From CAVQZA01 sp963724805 (GTDB lineage Bacteria; Actinomycetota; Thermoleophilia; Gaiellales; Gaiellaceae): DNA of 64,000 nucleotides. The stretch is from NCBI GenBank assembly GCA_963724805.1, contig CAVRWA010000014.1, positions 372,001-436,000 of the forward strand, in the 5' to 3' direction. Both the position numbers and the translations under genes were made by a program. Below, piece after piece: positions 9,236 to 16,835 of this stretch. Within the stretch, counting starts at the first letter, position 1. The number at the start of each line of letters is the position of its first letter. The notes beneath the pieces were generated by a model, which saw nothing but the letters and a program-made list of their open reading frames with translations, was not told the DNA's origin and searched no databases.

Positions 9236-9982
9236 ATGCGACGGAGTCGTAGGGGTCTTGATGCTGATCGCGCTGGTGAAGGCCGGGCTTGCAACCGGCG
9301 TCCTGGCGGCACGCGGCGCAGCGTAGGCTCCGGCTCGTCGCACGCCGCGCCGAAGGTGACGAGGATCACCGTCGCCGCCTCCGAGTTCAAGTTCGTGTTC
9401 TCGAAGCGCAGCGCCCCCGATCGGCACGGTGGTCTTCACCGTCGTGAACAAGGGCAAGATCAGCCACGACTTCAAGATCGGCGGCAAGAAGACGGCGACG
9501 CTCAATCCCGGCCAGAAGGCGAGGCTGACAGTCAAGTTCCCAAGAAGGGCCGCTACGCGTACCTCTGCACGATCCAGGGCCATGCGGCGGCCGGGATGAG
9601 GGGCGTCTTCGCGGTCGCGACGGCGCCCGTCGCGCCACCGCCCGTGACGACGACCCGGCGACGACGACCACGACCGCGCCGCCGCCACCCACCGGGACAG
9701 TCGGCACGGCGAACACGACCGTCCAGGTCGGCATGTTCGAATACCGCTTCGACCTCTCCCAGACCACCGTGCCGTCGGGCCAGGTCACCTTCGTGATCAC
9801 GAACACGGGCAAGCGAGGTCCACAACTTCTCGATCAACGGCATCAAGTCAGGCGCGCTCCTTTCCCCGGGCGGGACGGAGACGTGGACCGTTGGGCTGCC
9901 GCCGGGTGGCTACACCTACGTCTGCGACGTCCCGTTCCATGTCCACCGCGGCATGACGGGCTTCCTCACCGTCACCCCCTGA
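9236..9982 (+). pseudogene. exported protein with two tandem cupredoxin domains, several frameshifts
   Basis: ATG 9236 follows a good Shine-Dalgarno (GGAGGGTGG) and begins a signal peptide that shifts frame near 9250. Reading across frames gives a first cupredoxin domain (VTRITVAASEFKFVFSK, KISHDFKIGG, YAYLCTIQGHAAAGM). A Thr/Pro-rich linker and a second domain follow (TVQVGMFEYRFDL, VHNFSING, YTYVCDVPFHVHRGM). Both domains keep the His...Cys...His...Met set expected for type 1 copper sites. Frame changes occur near 9250, 9418, 9541, 9650 and 9815. Such a secreted copper protein next to PQQ dehydrogenase-like genes is a plausible electron acceptor for them (inference). Motif preservation makes sequencing error a serious alternative to pseudogenisation. 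Confidence 0.75.
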
Positions 9983-10071
9983 CTCGTCGCGTTCGGGGCG
10001 GGGCGCTTGCGGACGCCCCGCCCCGATGCGGCTTTGTAGAGTCGGCGATTCCCGGACGAAAGGAGTCGCAG

Positions 10072-10443
10072 ATGGCCGTAGAGGGCAAGGGCTTCACCGT
10101 CAAGCACCGCGACGAGTTCGACCGCGAGTGGGACCGCTGGCTGCTCGTGCGGCGCGGGCTCGGCGTCTCGTCGTTCGGCATGAACATCGTCGAGGTCGAG
10201 CCCGGCGGCACGCTCACCGAGCACGACGAGCTCGAGCGCGACCAGGAAGAGGTCTTCGTGTTCCTGTCCGGGACCTCGACGATCACGATCGACGGGCAGG
10301 ACGTCCCCGCGCCCGCCGGCACCTACGCCCGGATCGCCCCCGAGGCGAGACGAACCGCGCGCAACGAGGGCGACACGGTCGCCGAGGTGCTGATCATCTC
10401 AGCGCCGACGACGAGCGGCTACGAGCCGCTGGACTGGGCCTGA
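10072..10443 (+). CDS. cupin-domain protein
   Basis: A 123-residue single cupin. ATG 10072 lies six bases after AAAGGAG (10059-10065). Cupin motif 1 is degenerate (GGTLTEHDELERDQEEVFVFL in two parts, with H and the final E present) and motif 2 (PAGTYARIAPEARRTARNEG) has lost its histidine. Metal binding may therefore be weak or absent. Proteins of this type often bind small ligands or act in general metabolism; no specific substrate can be given. The next gene on the minus strand overlaps its 3' end. Confidence 0.75.
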   Translation: MAVEGKGFTVKHRDEFDREWDRWLLVRRGLGVSSFGMNIVEVEPGGTLTEHDELERDQEEVFVFLSGTSTITIDGQDVPAPAGTYARIAPEARRTARNEGDTVAEVLIISAPTTSGYEPLDWA

Positions 10444-10844
10444 GGGCCTCGAGGAACGCCTCGCCCTCGGGTGAGGGCTCAGGGGCGGCGGGCGGCTCGG
10501 CGGCCGCGCGCCGCTCTCGGAGCAGGACCGACTCGATCCCGAGGACCACGAGCCAGGCCGCGGCCATCGTCGAGCACGACCGTCACGGCGCCGTAGCCGG
10601 CGACGCCGACGAAGACGGCGGCGGCGATGAGGAAGGCCGCTTCGGCCGCGATCCGCGGCACCGCGCCCGGCAGAGCGGCACGCGGCTCCCACCGTGAGCC
10701 CCACGACGGCGCCGTCCGGCCCGCGGCGCGCAGGCGGCGCAGCTCGGCGCGGAGCTCGGCCGCGTCCCGTTCGAACGCGTCCGCGACGGCAAACGCCCGC
10801 AGCGCCGCGTCGAGCTCGTCCGCCTCCGACCGTATCTCGCTCAT
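10399..10844 (-). CDS. small membrane protein, probably frameshifted near 10570
   Basis: From ATG 10844 the frame gives a charged helical N-terminus (MSEIRSEADELDAALRAFAV) and then a hydrophobic helix (AEAAFLIAAAVFVGVAGYGA). Near 10570 the frame becomes implausible (arginine-rich). The neighbouring frame continues with a second hydrophobic helix (MAAAWLVVLGIESVLL) and an acidic Pro-rich tail. Joining them gives a two-helix membrane protein of about 145 residues whose end overlaps the cupin gene by about 45 nt in antisense. No family is recognised; the join is inference. Confidence 0.45.
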
Positions 10845-10874
10845 GCCCGGAGTATGACCAAAGACGGTTCCGAT

Positions 10875-10924
10875 TTGACTCGGCGCCCTGCCTTGCGGTA
10901 GTTGTCTACTTAACTCGTGGACAA
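10875..10924 (+). promoter_or_regulatory. putative promoter and dyad operator of the sulfate uptake operon
   Basis: TTGACT (10875-10880) and TAGTTG (10899-10904) with an 18 bp spacer form a reasonable sigma-70-type promoter upstream of sbp. Overlapping the -10 is a dyad TTGTC (10902-10906)...GACAA (10920-10924) with 13 bases between, a possible operator. The Rrf2-type regulator encoded at the end of the operon is a candidate ligand-responsive repressor, which is inference only. Confidence 0.4.
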
Positions 10925-10947
10925 AGTTGATTGATTAGGGAGGAATA

Positions 10948-11931
10948 ATGCGTCGTATTACAGCTTTAGTGATCGCGCTCGGGGTCGCGGCGGCGCTCGC
11001 CGGACTCGCCGGCGCCGCCGCGCGGGACACGAAGATCGCGCTCGTCGCGTACTCGACGCCCAAGGAAGCGTTCTCTCACCTGATCCCCGCCTTCCAGGCG
11101 ACCCCCGCGGGGAAGGACGTCTCGTTCACCCAGTCGTACGGCGCCTCGGGCGACCAGGCCCGCGCGATCGTGGCCGGCCTCCCCGCGGACGTCGTCGACC
11201 TCTCGCTCGCCCCCGACGTCGACACCCTCGTCAAGGCGGGCCTGATCGACAGGAACTGGAGCAAGGCCCCCTACAACGGCATGGTCAGCGACTCCGTGGT
11301 CGTGTTCGTGCTGCGGAACGGAAACCCGAAGCACATCAAGACCTGGGACGACCTCGTCAAGCCGGGCGTCCAGGTCGTGACCCCGAACCCGTTCACCTCG
11401 GGAGGCGCGCGCTGGAACGTGATGGCTGGGTACGGGGCCCAGCTCCGCGCGCACAAGACCCCGGCGCAGGCGATCGCGTACCTCAACAAGCTCTTCCACA
11501 ACGTCGTCTCGCAGGACACGAGCGCGCGCACCGCGCTGCAGACGTTCATCGCCGGCAAGGGCGACGTCCTGCTGACCTACGAGAACGAGGCGATCCTCGC
11601 GCAGCGGGCCAACCAGCCCGTCTACTACCTGATCCCGAAGGCGACGCTCCTCGTGGAGAACCCCGCCGCCGTGACGAAGACGGCGCCCAAGGCGGCGAAG
11701 GACTTCCTCGCGTACCTGCGCACCCCGGCGGCGCAGCGCCTGTTCGGCCAGTCGGGCTACCGCCCGGTCGACCCCAAGGTTCGCAAGGAGTTCGACTATC
11801 CGCCGCGACCGCAGCTCTTCACGATCAATTACGTGGGCGGCTGGGACAGGGTCACCAAGCAGTTCTTCGACCCGAAGAACGGCGTGATGGCAAAGATCGA
11901 GCAGAGCCTGGGGGTGTCAACTGGCGGCTAG
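10948..11931 (+). CDS. sbp: sulfate ABC transporter substrate-binding protein
   Basis: A 327-residue periplasmic-type binding protein with signal peptide (ITALVIALGVAAALAGLAGA). It is preceded by a strong AGGGAGGA Shine-Dalgarno (10937-10944). Family features of Sbp/CysP are visible: SYGASGDQARAIVAGLPADV, the VSDSVVVFVLRNGNPKHIKT segment, VTPNPFTSGGARWN and ENEAI further on. It captures sulfate or thiosulfate outside the membrane and delivers it to CysTW. It is the first gene of a four-gene operon with the permease and ATPase genes directly downstream. No lipobox cysteine is seen, so it may be released or held by its uncleaved helix. Confidence 0.93.
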   Translation: MRRITALVIALGVAAALAGLAGAAARDTKIALVAYSTPKEAFSHLIPAFQATPAGKDVSFTQSYGASGDQARAIVAGLPADVVDLSLAPDVDTLVKAGLIDRNWSKAPYNGMVSDSVVVFVLRNGNPKHIKTWDDLVKPGVQVVTPNPFTSGGARWNVMAGYGAQLRAHKTPAQAIAYLNKLFHNVVSQDTSARTALQTFIAGKGDVLLTYENEAILAQRANQPVYYLIPKATLLVENPAAVTKTAPKAAKDFLAYLRTPAAQRLFGQSGYRPVDPKVRKEFDYPPRPQLFTINYVGGWDRVTKQFFDPKNGVMAKIEQSLGVSTGG

Positions 11932-11974
11932 CACCCCGGTCTCCGCCGCGCCGCGGCTCCGCACCGGCAATGCG

Positions 11975-12748
11975 GTGCCGGTCGGAGTCGGCATCGCCAC
12001 CGCGTATTTGACCCTGATCGTCCTGCTCCCGCTCGCCGCGATCGTGTGGCGGGCGGGGCAGGGCGGCTGGTCTGCGTTCTGGGACGCGATCTCGAGCCCG
12101 GAGGCGGTCGCAGCGCTGAAGCTGTCGCTCGTCGTCGCGCTGCTCGTCGCGCTGGTCAACGCGGTCGCCGGGACCGCGATCGCCTGGGTCCTGGTGCGCG
12201 ACCGCTTCCACGGCCAGAGCCTCGTCAACTCGGTGATCGACCTGCCCTTCGCGCTGCCGACGATCGTCGCGGGGCTGACGCTGCTCACCCTCTACGGGCC
12301 GCACTCGCCGGTCGGGATCGACGTCGCCTTCACGCGCACGGCGATCCTGATGGCGCTGCTCTTCGTGACGCTGCCCTTCGTCGTGCGCACCGTGCAGCCC
12401 GTCCTGCTCGAGCTGGACCAGGAGATGGAGCAGGCGGCCGCCTCGCTCGGCGCCGGCAGCCTCGTGGTCTTCCGGCGGATCGTGTTCCCCAACCTGCTGC
12501 CGGCGATCCTCTCCGGCGTCGCGCTGGCGTTCGCGCGCGCGGTCGGGGAGTTCGGCGCCGTCGTCCTGATCTCCGGGAACCTGCCGTTCAAGACGGAGGT
12601 CGCCTCGGTCTTCATCTTCGGGCGGATCGAGTCGAACGACTCCGTCGCGGCCGCGGCCGTCTCGGTCGTGCTGCTCGTGATCTCGCTGGGGGTGCTGCTC
12701 GCGATCGGCGCGCTTCGTCACTACGCGACCCGGTTCGATCATGCGTAG
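11975..12748 (+). CDS. cysT: sulfate ABC transporter permease CysT
   Basis: A polytopic permease of 257 residues from GTG 11975. The frame is open further upstream to a CTG at 11921, which overlaps the sbp stop; translation from there would add 18 residues that look like a normal CysT N-terminus, so the true start may be that CTG. The binding-protein-dependent permease EAA loop is present (EQAAASLGAGSLVVFRRIV). It forms the transmembrane channel with CysW, and its 3' end overlaps cysW by 8 nt. Confidence 0.9.
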   Translation: MPVGVGIATAYLTLIVLLPLAAIVWRAGQGGWSAFWDAISSPEAVAALKLSLVVALLVALVNAVAGTAIAWVLVRDRFHGQSLVNSVIDLPFALPTIVAGLTLLTLYGPHSPVGIDVAFTRTAILMALLFVTLPFVVRTVQPVLLELDQEMEQAAASLGAGSLVVFRRIVFPNLLPAILSGVALAFARAVGEFGAVVLISGNLPFKTEVASVFIFGRIESNDSVAAAAVSVVLLVISLGVLLAIGALRHYATRFDHA

Positions 12749-13532
12749 ATACGGCCTCCGCACCTTCGCCCTCGGCTACCTGGTGGTGATCCTGCTCGCG
12801 CCGGTCGCGGTGATCTTCTACCGCGCCTTCGAGCACGGCTTCTGGCCGGCCTGGCACGCGGTCACGACCCCGGACGCCAAGCACGCGTTCCTGCTCACGA
12901 TCGAGCTTGCGCTGATCGCCGTGCCGCTCAACACGGTCTTCGGCGTGATCATGGCCCTGCTGATCGTGCGCCATCGCTTCCCGGGAGTCGGCTTCGTGAA
13001 CGCGATCGTCGACCTGCCGCTCGCGCTCTCGCCCGTCGTCGTCGGCTTCTCGCTGCTGCTCCTCTATGGCCGCCAGGGCTGGTTCGGCCACTGGCTGATC
13101 GCCCACGGCTACAACGTCGTGTTCGCGATGCCGGGGATGGTGCTCGCGACGATCTTCGTCTCGCTGCCGTTCGTGGTGCGCGAGGTGGTGCCGGTGCTGC
13201 GCGAGATCGGCACCGACCAGGAGGCCGCGGCCTCGACGCTCGGCTCGTCGGGCTGGCAGACGTTCCGCCGGATCACGCTCCCGGCGATCCGCTGGGCGGT
13301 CGCCTACGGCGTCGTCCTCACCACCGCGCGCGCACTCGGCGAGTTCGGCGCCGTCAGCGTCGTCTCGGGCCGCATCGTCGGACAGACCGAGACGATGACA
13401 ATCCACGTCGAGGCCGCCTACCAGGGCTTCGACCTCGTCGGCGCCTACGCCGCGTCGGTGGTACTGGCGCTGCTGGCGATCTCGACGCTCGTCCTGATGA
13501 CCCTGCTCAAGCCGAAAGAGGAGACCCGCTGA
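12741..13532 (+). CDS. cysW: sulfate ABC transporter permease CysW
   Basis: A 263-residue inner-membrane permease with six predicted helices. The EAA-type loop for contact with the ATPase reads DQEAAASTLGSSGWQTFRRI, and the family-typical ARALGEFGAVSVVSG follows. It pairs with CysT to form the sulfate/thiosulfate channel. It begins eight bases before the cysT stop, and its TGA shares a base with the cysA ATG (TGATG), showing translational coupling. Confidence 0.92.
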   Translation: MRRYGLRTFALGYLVVILLAPVAVIFYRAFEHGFWPAWHAVTTPDAKHAFLLTIELALIAVPLNTVFGVIMALLIVRHRFPGVGFVNAIVDLPLALSPVVVGFSLLLLYGRQGWFGHWLIAHGYNVVFAMPGMVLATIFVSLPFVVREVVPVLREIGTDQEAAASTLGSSGWQTFRRITLPAIRWAVAYGVVLTTARALGEFGAVSVVSGRIVGQTETMTIHVEAAYQGFDLVGAYAASVVLALLAISTLVLMTLLKPKEETR

Positions 13533-14488
13533 TGGGCATTGCGGCTCGTGACGTGACCAAGCGCTTCGGCGAGTTCACCGCGCTCGAAGGGATCACCGTC
13601 GAGGTCGAGACGGGCTCGCTGACCGCCCTGCTCGGGCCGAGCGGCAGCGGCAAGTCGACGCTCCTCCGCGTGATCGCGGGCCTCGAGCGGCCGGACACGG
13701 GCACCGTGCTGCTCGACGGCCGGGACGTGACCGCCCTGCCCCCGCAGGAGCGCGGGATCGGCTTCGTCTTCCAGCACTACGCTGCCTTCAAGCACATGAC
13801 CGTTGCCGACAACGTCGCGTTCGGCCTGACCATCCGCAAGCGGCCGAAGAGCGAGATCCGCGAACGGGTCGCCGAACTGCTCGCGCTCGTTCAGCTGAGC
13901 CCCTTCGGCGACCGCTATCCGGCGCAGCTCTCCGGCGGCCAGCGCCAGCGGATGGCACTCGCCCGCGCCCTCGCCGTCGAGCCGAGCGTTCTCCTCCTCG
14001 ACGAACCGTTCGGCGCCCTCGACGCGCGCGTGCGCAAGGAGCTGCGGGTCTGGCTGCGGCGCCTGCACGACGAGTCGAAGGTGACGACCGTGATCGTGAC
14101 CCACGACCAGGAGGAGGCGATGGAGGTCGCCGAGCGGATCGTGGTCATGAACGAGGGCCGGATCGAGCAGGAAGGCGGGCCTCGTGAGCTGTACGAGTCG
14201 CCGGCGAGCGAGTTCGTGATGAGCTTCGTCGGCCCGGTGAACCGCCTCGACGGCGCTCTCGTCCGCCCCCACGACGTCGAGGTCGCAATCCAGCCGAACG
14301 GAGCGACCGAGGAGGCGATGGTGGAGCGAGTCGTCCACCTCGGCTTCGAGGTTCGGGTCGAGCTCGTCCGCGCCGACGGCACGCCGCTCTGGGCGCAGCT
14401 GACGAGGGACCAGGAAGAGGCGCTCGAGCTGGCCGAGGGCCAGATCGTCTACGTCAGGCCGGCCCGGACGACCGTGTTCGACCACTGA
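13532..14488 (+). CDS. cysA: sulfate ABC transporter ATP-binding protein CysA
   Basis: A 318-residue ABC ATPase with Walker A GPSGSGKST, signature LSGGQRQRMALARAL, Walker B VLLLDEPFGALD and switch histidine TVIVTHDQEEA. A C-terminal TOBE-like regulatory domain (about residues 235-315) contains LVRPHDVEVAIQ, as in CysA/PotA-like importers. It hydrolyses ATP to drive sulfate import through CysTW. It is the last gene of the operon; its last 35 bases overlap the convergent Rrf2 gene. Confidence 0.93.
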   Translation: MGIAARDVTKRFGEFTALEGITVEVETGSLTALLGPSGSGKSTLLRVIAGLERPDTGTVLLDGRDVTALPPQERGIGFVFQHYAAFKHMTVADNVAFGLTIRKRPKSEIRERVAELLALVQLSPFGDRYPAQLSGGQRQRMALARALAVEPSVLLLDEPFGALDARVRKELRVWLRRLHDESKVTTVIVTHDQEEAMEVAERIVVMNEGRIEQEGGPRELYESPASEFVMSFVGPVNRLDGALVRPHDVEVAIQPNGATEEAMVERVVHLGFEVRVELVRADGTPLWAQLTRDQEEALELAEGQIVYVRPARTTVFDH

Positions 14489-14879
14489 CGAGGTCGGCCA
14501 GCGTGACGTGCTCGAGCACGCCGCGGAGGGCCGTCCGCAGGTCGAGCCAGACGTCGCGGAGCGGCTCGGCCGAGCCGGTGTACTCGAGCTCGTCGGGCCG
14601 AACCCCGCGCACGCTCGCGATCGGCCCCTCGACCGCGCGGATCACGTCCGCGACGGTGATCTCCTCGGGCGGGCGGGCGAGCCAGTAGCCGCCCTCGATG
14701 CCGCGCTGGCTCGAGACGAGCCCCGCGTGGCGCAGGTCGAGGAGGATGTTCTCGAGGAACTTCGGAGGGATCGTCTGCGCAGTGGCGATGCGCTCGCCCT
14801 TGACGGGCCCCTCGCCGGCGGCGACGGCGAGCTCGATCGCCGCCCGCACCGCGTAGTCCACCTTCGCCGAGACGCGCAT
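14454..14879 (-). CDS. Rrf2-family transcriptional regulator without Fe-S cysteines
   Basis: A 141-residue winged-helix regulator of the Rrf2 family. The N-terminus is MRVSAKVDYAVRAAIELA, the recognition helix region is IPPKFLENILLDLRHAGLV, and the wing is SQRGIEGGYWLARPPEEI. There is no cysteine in the protein, so it cannot carry the Fe-S cluster of IscR/NsrR. This resembles CymR-type members that sense sulfur status through protein contacts. Its gene is convergent with the sulfate operon and divergent from the oxidase gene, so control of sulfate uptake or of the neighbouring operon is plausible but unproven. Its start overlaps the stop of the 95-residue gene (TGATG). Confidence 0.85.
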   Translation of the reverse strand: MRVSAKVDYAVRAAIELAVAAGEGPVKGERIATAQTIPPKFLENILLDLRHAGLVSSQRGIEGGYWLARPPEEITVADVIRAVEGPIASVRGVRPDELEYTGSAEPLRDVWLDLRTALRGVLEHVTLADLVSGRTRSSGPA

Positions 14880-15166
14880 CAGGGCTCCTCCGTCCGCGGC
14901 ACGCCGTGGGCGACGAGCCGGCGGCCGTCGCGCGTGTAGACGAAGTCGATCTGGTCGTTCTTCCGGTACGTGCCGGCGACCCCGAGCAGCATCGAGAGCC
15001 AGCGCATCGTGCCGAGGTTCCCCTCGCGGGCGAGCGGGCGCGTGAAGAGGAGCGAAGGGCCGACCTGCTCGAAGTCGGTGCCGGGCTCCTGGAGCACGCC
15101 GTTCACGTACACCTCGAACGGCGGGACGACGCCGGGCGGAATGTCGACCTGTGATCCGACGCCCAT
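14879..15166 (-). CDS. small conserved-looking hypothetical protein co-transcribed with Rrf2 regulator
   Basis: A 95-residue soluble protein (MGVGSQVDIPPGVVPPFEVY...) with beta-strand-rich pattern (VYVNGVLQEPGTDFEQVGP, then LLFTRPL) and a C-terminal IDFVYTRDGRRLVAHG. It could be a phage-like or IPT-type small beta domain, but I do not recognise a family. It is translationally coupled to the Rrf2 gene by a shared base, so it is likely a partner of that regulator or part of the same response. Confidence 0.6.
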   Translation of the reverse strand: MGVGSQVDIPPGVVPPFEVYVNGVLQEPGTDFEQVGPSLLFTRPLAREGNLGTMRWLSMLLGVAGTYRKNDQIDFVYTRDGRRLVAHGVPRTEEP

Positions 15167-15215
15167 ACCTCATAGAATCGCACCCTCGTGCCCTGGAAGC
15201 TTCCCGGAACCTCGT

Positions 15216-16835
15216 TTGGCAGTTAGCACCGACACGACCCCGCGCACCGACTGGATGCGGGGCAGGGTCACGACCTGGCTCACGACCGTCGACCACAAGC
15301 GGATCGGCGCCCTCTACGTGGGCACCAGCCTCGTCTTCCTGCTCCTCGGCGGCGTGCTGGCGCTGTTCCTGCGCGGACAGGCCACGGCGCCCGACGAGCA
15401 CTTCCTCTCGCAGCGCTCGTACGAGCAGGTGCTCACGCTTCACGCGACGACGATGATCTACCTCTTCGCCGTGCCGATCTTCGCCGGGCTCGGCAGCCAC
15501 CTCGTGCCGCTCCTGATCGGCGCGCGGACCGTCGCTTTCCCCCGCCTCAACGCCCTCTCCTACTGGCTGTTCCTGCTCGGAGGAGTCGTCCTGTTCTCGA
15601 GCTTCCTCGCCGAGGGCGGCGCGGCGAGCGGCGGCTTCACCGGCTCCGTACCGCTGGCCGAGAAGGAGGCCTGGCCCGGGAACGGCGCCAACATCCTGAT
15701 CCTCTCGCTGCTGCTCCTCTCGCTCTCCTCGATCCTCGCCTCGATCAACCTCGTCGTCACCGTCAAGCACATGCGCACCGAGGGCATGACCTGGATGAGC
15801 ATGCCGCTCTTCGCCTGGGCGATGCTGGTCTACTCGGCGCTCCTGCTCCTGATCGTGCCGACGCTCATGGCGTCGCTGACGATGCTGCTGCTCGACCGGG
15901 AGGCCGGGACGCACTTCTTCGTCGCGTCGGAAGGCGGCAGCACGGCGCTGTATCGGCACGCCTTCTGGTTCCTGGGACGGCCCGAGGTCTACGTCCTGAT
16001 TCTGCCGCCGGTCGGGATCGTCTCCGAGATCGTCGCCGTGTTCTCCGGACGGGCGATCTTCAGCTACTCGCGGATGGTCTACTCGATCTGGGCGCTCGGC
16101 GCGCTCTTCCTGCTCGTCTGGATCCACCGCACCTTCGTGATCGGGGTGCACGGCTACGTGCACGCCGCCCTGATCGTCGTCACCGTGGCGGCCGGCGTCG
16201 TGGTCATCGTGATGTTCCTCGACTGGCTCCCGACGCTCGTACACGGCAAGCCCCGGTTCGACTCGCCGCTCCTATTCGCGGCGGGCTTCCTCTTCCTCTT
16301 CGGCGTCGGCTGCCTCTCGCGGCTCGCCGTCGCGATCTTCTCGCTGCACGGCACCGCCGAGGTCGTCGCGCACCTGCACTACGTGCTCTACGGGAGCTCG
16401 CTGTTCGCGATCCTCGCCGGCCTCCATTTCTGGTGGCCGAAGATCTTCGGCCGGCTGCTCGACGAGCGCCTCGCCGCCCTGTCGTTCTGGCTCCTCTTCG
16501 CCGGGTTCAATATCGCGTTCTTCTTCGAGTTCCTGCTCGGCCGGCTCGGGCTGCAGAGCCGATCCTCCACGTACACCCAGGGCGGCCACTGGGAGTCCTA
16601 CAATGTCCTCTCCACCGTGGGCTCCGGGGTGATGGCCGTCGGGATCATCGTGCTTCTCGTCAACGTCTTCCGCACACATCCAAGAGCGGGCAACGACCCC
16701 TGGCGGGGGGACACGCTGGAGTGGTACACCTCCTCGCCGCCCCCCGAGCAGAACTTCGACACCGTGCCGCCCGTCACCGGCCCCCGGCCCCTGTACGACC
16801 TTCGACGCCGTCTCGCGGAGTCCGGTGCGCACTGA
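15216..16835 (+). CDS. heme-copper oxidase subunit I homologue lacking Cu(B) ligands
   Basis: TTG 15216 is the best start upstream of the conserved WLTTVDHKRIG; ATG 15255 is an alternative. About 12 transmembrane helices follow. The helix II heme histidine (LHATTMIYLF) and both helix X histidines (VVAHLHYVLYG) are kept. However, the Cu(B) region reads FLGRPEVYVLILPP instead of GHPEVY, and VWIHRTFVIG instead of HHMF, so two of three Cu(B) histidines are arginine. The helix VI tyrosine is kept. The D-channel aspartate (ARTVAFPRLN) and the K-channel lysine (VMFLDWLPT) are also replaced. It should bind hemes but is unlikely to reduce oxygen in the normal way. It overlaps ctaB by 11 nt; no subunit II or III genes are adjacent. 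Confidence 0.85.
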   Translation: MAVSTDTTPRTDWMRGRVTTWLTTVDHKRIGALYVGTSLVFLLLGGVLALFLRGQATAPDEHFLSQRSYEQVLTLHATTMIYLFAVPIFAGLGSHLVPLLIGARTVAFPRLNALSYWLFLLGGVVLFSSFLAEGGAASGGFTGSVPLAEKEAWPGNGANILILSLLLLSLSSILASINLVVTVKHMRTEGMTWMSMPLFAWAMLVYSALLLLIVPTLMASLTMLLLDREAGTHFFVASEGGSTALYRHAFWFLGRPEVYVLILPPVGIVSEIVAVFSGRAIFSYSRMVYSIWALGALFLLVWIHRTFVIGVHGYVHAALIVVTVAAGVVVIVMFLDWLPTLVHGKPRFDSPLLFAAGFLFLFGVGCLSRLAVAIFSLHGTAEVVAHLHYVLYGSSLFAILAGLHFWWPKIFGRLLDERLAALSFWLLFAGFNIAFFFEFLLGRLGLQSRSSTYTQGGHWESYNVLSTVGSGVMAVGIIVLLVNVFRTHPRAGNDPWRGDTLEWYTSSPPPEQNFDTVPPVTGPRPLYDLRRRLAESGAH

